Source: Rhizopus sp. PT2906
Taxonomy: Eukaryota > Mucoromycota > Mucoromycetes > Mucorales > Rhizopodaceae
Length of the DNA stretch: 64,000 bases
Assembly (NCBI GenBank): GCA_025529335.1
Contig: JAMYHX010000147.1
Coordinates: 1 to 64,000, forward strand
Reading direction: 5' to 3'
Under the pieces are notes generated by a model. That model was given only the letters and a program-made list of their open reading frames with translations. It did no database searches and was not told the DNA's origin. This document shows positions 56,501-64,000 of this stretch, piece by piece. Position numbers and translations under genes: made by a program. Numbering within the stretch: the first letter of the stretch is position 1; each line of letters starts with the position of its first letter.

Positions 56501-57737
56501 ATATACAAATCAATTCTTTTGTTTTTGGGTGCGTTTTTACAAAAAATAAATTAATAAATAAAATCTTTTCTTCTTCACTTGAGTATTCAAAGCTCCATAG
56601 TGAAAACGGGATGCTTTTGTCCATTATCAAAAGTTGTTAAATAAATGACTTCTTTTTAGTGAGTGATCAAGTTTGTTATTATGAATTAAAAGCTATTTTT
56701 AGCTGTAAAATAGCAAGTTGACTTCCTCGTCATTAACATTCAGATCATCAATTGCAAATACAAAAGCAACATTTTTGCAATAGAGAATTTCTTTCTTATT
56801 CACCGTTTATGACAAGACTTAGAACACTTGGTATCTATTAAAAATAAATATTGATATTTTACAAAGTGTAACGAATTTGATCTGGCATGTCTATTGTATT
56901 TTTGAAATCCATGGTTACGGCAATGGTTCTGTTGCTGTAGTAAAGTTCCATGCAAATAAGATATAAATATATTATTCTTCATATATTTCTGCAGTCAGTA
57001 TACCTTCAATATTGACAAACATTGCGAAATTACATTAAAGTAAACCTAGAACAGTTAGCTTACGCGTTTTTTCATAGTAATTATCTATTTTATCTGAAAA
57101 GCATGCACACTAACAGTAATGATCTTTGCAATAGGCATCCATAGAGTAAAGCAAGCAAATAAACTTGTCATCTAAGTCTTAAACAGACGAATAAATGGAC
57201 TGGACGTACTTAAACTCACAAAATATTGCTTTTGCTTTTTCTTTTTTCAATTGATTAATGTCTTGCTTTTTATTGTATTCTATAACGCATGCATAAAGTG
57301 TGTGTTTTTTAATGTTGATTTTAAAATTGCTTTCATCTCTTTGATTCACATAAATATAACAAAGCGTGCTTTCTTAATTTTTATTCATTATCAAACTAAA
57401 ATAGTAATTAATAACGCGATAGTTATCAACGTGATGTCGATTTTAAAGCAAAACTTGAGCAGACAAGCTTCTTTCTTTTCTTTTATGCACATCAAAGGGA
57501 TATTCGAATCAACAGCCTCATTTGAATAATAGCAGTCTCCAAAAGTACACTTAATGTATTATTATGTGTATTGTGCAATACATTGTGTATTGGTCTATTG
57601 TTAGATTTCTTATAAAGAGTACAATGATTACCACAGTGCCTATTATTCAATTCAGGACATAAAGAACATAACAGACAAATTTCAATCTCAGAAACATATT
57701 TAAGAGTCTTTTTTTTTTTTTTTTTCGTGGTTTATTC
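56501..57737. other. AT-rich intergenic region
   Basis: About 1.2 kb of very AT-rich DNA with a poly-T run just before the next ATG (57712-57725). An open frame at 57251-57529 is hydrophobic low-complexity sequence and not annotated. No RNA gene seen. Confidence 0.5.
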
Positions 57738-60016
57738 ATGGAAGACAAGTCAATTCAATCAAAAAGCATCCTTCGGCATTCCATCAATATTTTAGATAAA
57801 ATATACTCAAGGAATGAAAGCTTAAATTATCTGATTCCATTAAAAGAGATTGAAACAAAGCTATTTAATTATGGTTATAACACCTTGGAAGATTTTAAAG
57901 CTGATTTACAAAAAATACCCATTTATAAAAATATAGAAGACTATGCGTAAGAGACGATGACTATGATTTATACATCTACTCATGTGAACATTATAGACAC
58001 GATGAAAACCAAATATTAGAGGAACAGTGCAATACGCCTATTTATGACTTTGCCATGCTTCGAAAGGATAGGTAAGCTATATATACATATATAATATCAA
58101 TATATTTTTCCCAATCTATACCATAGCCAAATATACACCATTAACATACAAGATGATCCCTTACAAGCGCATTATTCTCTTCAGCAAGCATTAAAAGAAG
58201 ATACGAATAGACCTTTGCATAGACTGTACGTCAGCAAGAATTCAGATCTAATTTTGGAAGCCAGAGACAGCATGAATTCACTTTTGGTGTTATTTTTTAA
58301 AACAAAGATAACACCTTTTGAAGATAGCACGGATATAATGAGACTGACAGCAGATGTCGCAGTTGTGCATCCTTTGGGCGAGTTTCACCAATTTGACAAG
58401 AATATGTCCATAATTGAGGGATGGATCAAGGTGAAAGTCGCGAGAACTGCATCTATCAAACGGATTATACCTAAAAAACTAGCCTATTATTTATTTGATG
58501 GTTCACCATTATCAGTCAAAAAGCTCATGTTTGAGGCAGAAAAGGACATAACAGCAGCAAGGCATAATGAGATGACACGTCAATTTATTAATGCCATCAT
58601 GGGATCTTGCTTAGACTTTTTTACTTTATGCTACAACGATTATGTCGACAATGTTCTTTCTAAAAATACAAAGACGAATCAAAATTATACCCAAAGCAGG
58701 TAAGTCATTAACAGTTCACAATATATAAATATTCATCCCCTTTAAAGATCAGTTGACTGTTGTAGGAAAGTGGAAAAAGGATCGTCTACGATTGATAGAT
58801 TTTTTGCAATAAAAAGAAAGAGCCTCATTACGCAAAATATAACATCCGATTTTATTCGTTATTGGAGAGAACTAGAAGAATGTAAGTTATGAGTCATGAT
58901 ATGGTGTGTATCTAATTTTCTCCAGTTTGTCAAAGAATGGATGTGAACGCCGTGTATAGAAAGAAATATGAATCTGGAATTAATAGAGCTGCTGACGCGG
59001 AAGGCTATTTTAAGAAAGTATATTTCATAAACAGCCAAACGGTGGTACAGCTATTTCAACGATCGACGGTATCTCAGCGTATAAATGAAATAGTCAGTTA
59101 CTCTACCCTACGAAATAGACACCATATTGGTCGCGTAAAAGAGATTATATGGAAAGATGATGGATCAGAAGTCATTGGTATCACTATGGAACGTTATCAC
59201 ATGACTCTTAAACAGTTTTTACGGCTAAATCCCAAGTTGACAGCTCATCAGCGCCTATATATGATCGTACAACTACTAAGATCTATTAGCACGATTCATG
59301 AATTCAATATTGCTCACAGAGACATATCTACTGTAAACTTTATGGTAAATATAAACAAAAGTGAATTACTGGAAGATGGAAGTGCAAAGATCGAAGTGTT
59401 CCTGATCGATTTTGGTAAAGCAGTCTTTTTTGATCCAAAAGATGCTGCCAAATGGTGGGTTGACTCTGATGAAGCCAACATATATCGAGATGAGGTCAAG
59501 CCAAAGACTTCTCAGGAATTGATTGTATGGTGTAAGAGTTTACCTTTTATGATGGCCAAACCAGACCATGGATACAGATTCTATCGATCCATCAAAACAT
59601 TACCACGCAGTCGTAATGATCATTCTCTACTTCCTTACTTGATCGATCCAGCGGCAGAAGATATATTCGCACTAGGATCTCTTGTTTGGAAAATACTTTC
59701 AGGCATGGAACCATGGCCAGGTATATTTGATACAGACCTCAAAGGACTTCGTGAAACGGTCGAAGATGATTACAATATACGATCTCTGGTGAATCGTGAA
59801 GTACCTGGTATAACAAGTAGAGCTCTGCTGTATATGTTTTTAAGAGCAGAACCTTATGACCGGCGACCTGCTATTGAGATCCTGTCCTGGTTGGAATCTC
59901 CTGGCATAAAACAGTCGATATTAAATGAATGTAATGGAATTTATGATAAACCTCTTCATGTGCCTGCGCCAAAGATAAGCAAAAGAAAAAGATTAAAGAG
60001 AAAAAGATTACAATAA
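57738..60016 (+). CDS. Novel N-terminal region fused to an atypical protein-kinase-like domain
   Basis: Exons 57738-57946, 57997-58071, 58127-58699, 58766-58881 and 58926-60016, all in frame, give 687 residues. Residues 1-285 are an unrecognised mixed alpha/beta region (DVAVVHPLGEFHQFDKN, IPKKLAYYLFDGSPLSVKK, FINAIMGSCLDFF). A segment SSTIDRFFAIKRK at 292-304 looks like a PCNA-interacting (PIP-box) motif with Ser in place of Gln. Residues about 350-660 are kinase-like: the catalytic loop is HRDISTVNF (D457) with Ser where Lys is usual, DFG is intact (D486), and EDIFALGSLVWKIL and PYDRRPAIEILSWL fit the C-lobe. The usual VAIK lysine position appears to be Gln366 (TVVQLF). HRDxSxxN resembles fungal FunK1-type kinases. 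The basic end KRKRLKRKRLQ is a likely nuclear signal. Confidence 0.72.
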
Positions 60017-60122
60017 ATAGATTCATGTAATGTATTATATAAATATGTTCAATGATACCAGAGAATGTTTATGTCATTGTACAAGTGTATCGTCATCGTT
60101 AATGTACACGGGGAAAAATACT

Positions 60123-61296
60123 TTATTTTTTACCAGGAGAAGACACTTTACAGAGTCTAGCAATCATGCCCGAGAGTTGCATGATACTTTGATGACCATC
60201 CAAGATACGCATATGTGTCATACCAATCTCTTTCAAATAGTCCAATCTCAATCCTTCATCTAGTTCATCATAGCTTCGCACTACACGAAAGATTGTGGTG
60301 ATGATATCAAGTGAAGAATATCCTAAATAGTATAATTCTTCCATGCACTTGACAGATTCATTCAAGTTTCCTTCAGAGCAGCATTTGAGAATATGCTGAA
60401 TGACAATAGGATGAGGTTGATCACAAATCTTGAAGACATTTTCTGCATTGACATATTTGAAGCCATAGAATGTCGATTGTAAGTTATTGATCGCCTGACG
60501 CATATCACCGTCTGCTGTAAATATCAATGCCTCTAAACCTTCGTCATTGTAGTTCACCTATAAAACATTAGGTTTTCTTCAGGAAAAGGCATTGTATTTA
60601 CCTTTTCCATCTGACATATTTCTAATAGTCTACGCAACACTTGTTCGTCTGTTAGCTTTGTATAACGCAGTACGGCACATCTTGACTGAATGGGTTCAAT
60701 GATCTTGTTGGATTGATTACATGCCAAGGCAAATCGAGTTGTATTTGAATAAATTTCCATGGTTCTTCTGAGAGCTTGTTGAGCACCTCCAGTCATACTG
60801 TCTGCTTCATCCAAGATCACAATCTTGTGCTTTCCCGGTGGTAATGTTACTTTTTTCTGAGCAAATGCCTTGATTCTGTTTCTAATCACTTCAATGCCTC
60901 TATCATCAGATGCATTCAACTCAAGAACAGCGTCTTTGTAGGAAGCACCAAGCATATCGTGAGCCAGACACGATATACTGGTGGTTTTACCAATACCAGG
61001 CATACCCTAGAACTATGGTTATCAATTGATCTACGTTATCATTTTAGATACGTACGGTTAATATAAGGTTGGGCATGTTTCCATCTTTTGCAATAGTCAT
61101 CAAACGCGCTACGACATCTTCATTTCCAACAATATCTTTCAAGTAAACTGGTCTGTATTTTTCAACCCTAATGCAACCATGAGTAAGTTGTGTAATCACT
61201 CTTTATTCTTACCCCCTACCAAGGAAGAATAAAATCGTCCTCAGTGTTGTCAGACGTAGATTGTTTGGGTATATCGACTTCCATTGCGGTAGCCAT
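60123..61296 (-). CDS. Replication factor C small subunit (yeast Rfc4/human RFC2 type)
   Basis: Exons 61220-61296, 61056-61167, 60602-61006 and 60123-60557 (minus) give 342 residues, the normal length. Motifs in order: VEKYRPVYLKDIVGN (RFC box II), Walker A GMPGIGKTT, LNASDDRGI, Walker B KIVILDEADSM, the sensor-1 region CNQSNKI, the arginine finger IQSRC (SRC motif), then DGDMRQAINNLQST (sensor 2) and the C-terminal collar helices. The wording matches the yeast Rfc4/human RFC2 orthologue closely. With the other RFC subunits it loads PCNA onto primer ends in the nucleus. All joins are in frame and all catalytic motifs are kept. The gene converges on the kinase-like gene at 60016. Confidence 0.95.
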
Positions 61297-61469
61297 TCTT
61301 TTTATTATTCTTTTAGCAAAAAAAAAAGTGCACTAGAAAAAAAAATTGAGAGGCATACATATCTCAATCATAGTTGACTCCAAGCCACGCATTATTTTCA
61401 GTAATATACTAATAAAATTCTATATACCCTTATTCCTTTCAAAGCCGCGCGCTATGGTGTTAAGATTTC

Positions 61470-61990
61470 ATGAATGTCAGTGACCTCACCCAAGAGCAAA
61501 TTGTGGAACTCCTTGAGCTCAGTAGATCTCGCAAGCTCGAAAGAGACAGACGCGAGAAAACTTCCTGTCCGTTACCTGAAGAGATCCTTGAGGATATGGA
61601 AGACATTCCCAAGACTGAGCTTAAGGCCAACATTAAGAAGTTTTAACGGGAAACAGTCAATTATGAGGGAGGAAACTGGACAAGATCTGGAGCGATCAAC
61701 AAGATCTTCATTGCTGATCTCAAGAAATTCAGCTTGGATGTCCATACCGTTGTTGTCTATAAGTACGAAGACGCGGAACAACTTAGAACAGTTGGAGAAG
61801 CAGCAGCTGAGATCTTCCAAGATCTCAAGTTTATCATCAATCAAGAAGGATCAGAGGAAGACTTCCAACAATTGTCGGAGATTCTTGAAAAAGTCCGATG
61901 TCTCTCAGTCTACAGTTATGTCAGTGCTTATAATATGGACATTTCAGCAAATAAAGTTATTTCAATAATTAGCTTTTATTCATCAAAAAG
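61470..61990 (+). pseudogene. Disrupted unknown ORF
   Basis: An ATG at 61470 opens MNVSDLTQEQIVELLELSR and runs about 58 codons to a TAA at 61644-61646. The same frame then continues as good-quality protein (NYEGGNWTRSGAINKIF, DLKKFSLDVHTVVVYKYED, EDFQQLSEILEKVR) for about another 100 codons. The composition is soluble, helical and lysine/glutamate-rich. The family is not recognised. A single nonsense codon with otherwise open frame suggests a recent loss or an element-encoded protein. No intron signals flank the TAA. Confidence 0.5.
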
Positions 61991-62840
61991 TGTACTTGAC
62001 GAAGAGGTAAATTTACTAGTGTCTTTCTTTGCTAGTGTCTTATTCTTCCTTTTAATGGCTCTTGCAAGAATACTTTCATAGGTTTGAAGCATGTCTGCTT
62101 TTATTGTATCTCCCAAGATTCAGCTCATTGCAACTTAAGTCTGTAATATATTTGATGATAAGCTTGTCTGCAGCTGTGTCGCTCTTGTTCCTTTGGAGCG
62201 AAATGTCTAGCTTTGCTGCTGCTATTTCTTCGATAAACAGAACTTTGTAGGTAACAACTCTCAGCAATAATGAAGCAGCCTTCTGTAAATAATGTTCGCT
62301 CTCGAAGTGGAGAGGATGATGAGGCGCATAGCCTTTGTGTTGTATTTAGCTTTTTTATTGTAAAAAGGCAGCTAAGTCAACGACATGCAAGTTAGATTCT
62401 TTATTAAAAAGAGCTGAATGTTGTTAAATTAGACACGAGAATCTATGACTGCTATTTATGTTATTGTCGTCACTGACATTATTTATGCTTATGTTATTAT
62501 TGCTATACTAGTAGCTACTATAGTTATTATTATTAAAAGTTATCCTTAACAGATGCGATAGAGGAATGTAAAGTAGAATTTATGCTCTAATGTAATATTA
62601 TACTCGAGTTATTATAGTGATTATCTCATCAAACACATCGCTTTGTTGTGAAAACCGGCACTGATAAACATCCAGTCATACGATGGATGGACTTTGATAT
62701 ACTGATTTAACAGTCAAGCATGTTGTATATGCTGTTTGGCAGGTGCAGGGATAATAGGCTCTTGGTGAATGCAGTGCTATAATCTGCGCTGATCGACAGG
62801 AGTAAATTCGGAATTGAGGAGCCAAAAAAAATCTTCAACC
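61991..62840. other. Region without supportable gene
   Basis: Short scrambled frames (for example 62076-62267 minus) have no domain signal. The sequence is AT-rich and looks decayed, contiguous with the pseudogene to its left. Confidence 0.45.
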
Positions 62841-62843
62841 GTA

Positions 62844-63170
62844 CTATCTATCAAAAGACACAGGCTTAGTTTGAAATCCAACACACGACGCATCTGCGCA
62901 ATCATCCAATTCTTTTTTGTGTATAAAAGCACAAAAACTTGTGCACAAGAACCAAGAATCGTTTATAATTACAACGGTTTCCACAAATTTGGGACAGTAC
63001 CTAGTAATAATCAGCTTCGATTCAACGTCATCAGTCTTCTCTTCTGTCAACATGGCCTGGATGTCTTCTTTCTGAAGCAATTTGTAACAGATCGTATCAA
63101 ATAATCTGTTCACAGAAGCATGTACAAGGTGGTTTAAGTTGCTTTTCATAATGATTGAATGCTGCCTCAT
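62844..63170 (-). CDS. Hypothetical protein fragment, 108 codons
   Basis: A minus-strand frame reads LNHLVHASVNRLFDTICYK, then DVESKLIITRYCPKFVETV and SWFLCTSFCAFIHKKE, ending with KPVSFDR. Composition is protein-like with several Cys, but no known domain is visible and the true start is unclear. It could be a relic or an exon of a gene extending elsewhere in the decayed region. Confidence 0.3.
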   Translation of the reverse strand: MRQHSIIMKSNLNHLVHASVNRLFDTICYKLLQKEDIQAMLTEEKTDDVESKLIITRYCPKFVETVVIINDSWFLCTSFCAFIHKKELDDCADASCVGFQTKPVSFDR

Positions 63171-63599
63171 TCAAAATACTTGAGTTTCTCAATGTTTTTG
63201 AGAACTTCTGCATGTTTGATGACTTCCTATGGAGTTTTCACATGCTCTATGCTATCACTCCGAAGGCTTGTTTCAACTGTTAAACTCCAAAAAAAAAAAC
63301 CAAAAGTTAACCAGACTGAAAGAAGGGCGTTCTTTATCTTTGTTTCTAAAATATTATCGGTGAACACTACATGCACCAGAAAATAGGCTAATGCTACAAG
63401 CGCTTAATTGGGGCGCTACCTATGTTGTCACTATACAACTTTACACTACCAAAATCTAACCTAAGGCTGTCCAGTTTACTCTCTCTGATATAAAATACAA
63501 TGTCATCATAACTACGCGTATTCTTGCATCTTTGCTGATCAACTGACAACATAAAGCTAGAATAAATAATAGCATTTCTTTTTATCTCTTATCTTTAGT
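63171..63599. other. Region without supportable gene
   Basis: AT-rich, A-run near 63288. Nothing recognisable. Confidence 0.4.
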
Positions 63600-64000
63600 A
63601 TGCTAATGGTGCAGAAACGTCGTCGCGCTTGTTGCTTCTACCAAAATCATGAATCTCCTGGATGGGTATGACTTTAACTCCACAAACAAGATTTTGTTGA
63701 CTATTCGTAATATGTAAACCCAAACATCACAAAAAAAAACTGACACATTGTTAGTGTGGAGCGATTGCCTTACGATATCCTTGGAACTGGACCACAAGAA
63801 GTAGATGGAGGATGTTCAGGACAAGGAAGAGACAGTGATGCTTTTTTTAGGAACATTTGTTCCAGACTTTCCAACATGACGGTGGCGATTCTGAGCATGA
63901 AGACCAAATGCGACACGTCGCGTCAGCATTAGGATTAAACAGGACCAACACGGTGGCAAACACAGCCGGAGTCACGGTGAACGCGTGGTTTATTGCTCTT
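63600..64000 (+). CDS. Partial unknown gene or element running off the window
   Basis: The stretch from 63600 contains an ATG-led segment (MLMVQKRRRACCFYQNHES), and from about 63754 there is good coding text, LPYDILGTGPQEVDGG and GQGRDSDAFF. After a possible acceptor (TTTTTTTAG at 63843-63851) it continues in another frame as EHLFQTFQHDGGDSEHEDQ and RTNTVANTAGVTVNAWFIAL up to the last base. Local GC content rises sharply toward the edge. The frame change at a T run could be an intron boundary or an indel. The product is not recognised and is cut by the window end. Confidence 0.4.

Noticed and set aside
57251..57529. 92-codon open frame
   Set aside because: Very AT-rich, Phe/Ile-rich composition expected by chance; no homology cue.

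Overview
The window is a eukaryotic, AT-rich fungal chromosome segment, almost certainly from Mucoromycota and most likely Mucorales. The evidence is: compact genes with short GT-AG introns (mostly 45-70 nt), TATA-type promoters close to start codons, a class IV-type chitin synthase, a WC-2-like PAS/GATA photoreceptor partner, a fused Egt1 ergothioneine enzyme, a Munc13-like protein, and remnants of a Fanzor (eukaryotic TnpB) family typical of these fungi. Exon boundaries below were assigned by hand from splice sites and frame continuity. Residue numbers depend on them.

Layout. 1-2.3 kb: almost no coding signal. 2.8-5.9 kb: a Sel1-repeat protein (+) converging on a short-chain dehydrogenase (-). 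7.8-10.6 kb: Egt1 (+). 10.8-14.9 kb: a Cdc7-type kinase (-) with a very long N-terminal extension. 15.5-19.8 kb: a Munc13/Ync13-like protein with a C2 domain (-), divergent from AP-3 sigma (+, 20.0-20.7 kb). 20.8-24.8 kb: a septin, a GNAT acetyltransferase with a damaged or odd intron, and a disordered protein (all -). 26.3-29.8 kb: a decayed Fanzor copy (+). 30.6-32.0 kb: a GT49/LARGE-like glycosyltransferase (+). 32.6-33.9 kb: transposon debris with two strong palindromes. 35.0-36.0 kb: a MOB4-like protein (+), convergent with exportin-1/Crm1 (-, 36.1-39.9 kb). 41.2-44.4 kb: chitin synthase (+). 44.7 kb: a small protein (+), then a cPLA2-like phospholipase (-, 45.0-47.6 kb). 47.8-48.1 kb: a second, truncated Fanzor fragment (-). 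49.2-50.3 kb: WC-2-like (+). 50.65-51.7 kb: a Pcl-type cyclin (+). 51.8 kb: a small GW-rich protein (-). 52.4-54.5 kb: a USP-family protein whose catalytic Cys and Asp are replaced (+). 54.6-56.5 kb: an unfamiliar gene with a frameshift (+). 57.7-60.0 kb: a large unrecognised N-terminal region fused to an atypical kinase domain (+). 60.1-61.3 kb: RFC small subunit (-). 61.5-64 kb: decayed unknown ORFs and, at the edge, part of another unfamiliar gene or element.

Most genes are single-copy housekeeping genes covering DNA replication (Cdc7, RFC), transport and trafficking (Crm1, AP-3 sigma, Munc13-like), cell wall and septation (chitin synthase, septin, cyclin, MOB), redox chemistry (Egt1) and light sensing (WC-2). 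There is no operon logic.

The most unusual content is the Fanzor pair, the apparently inactive deubiquitinase, the 57.7-60.0 kb kinase fusion, the Cdc7 extension, and the palindromic elements at 33.1-33.5 kb.
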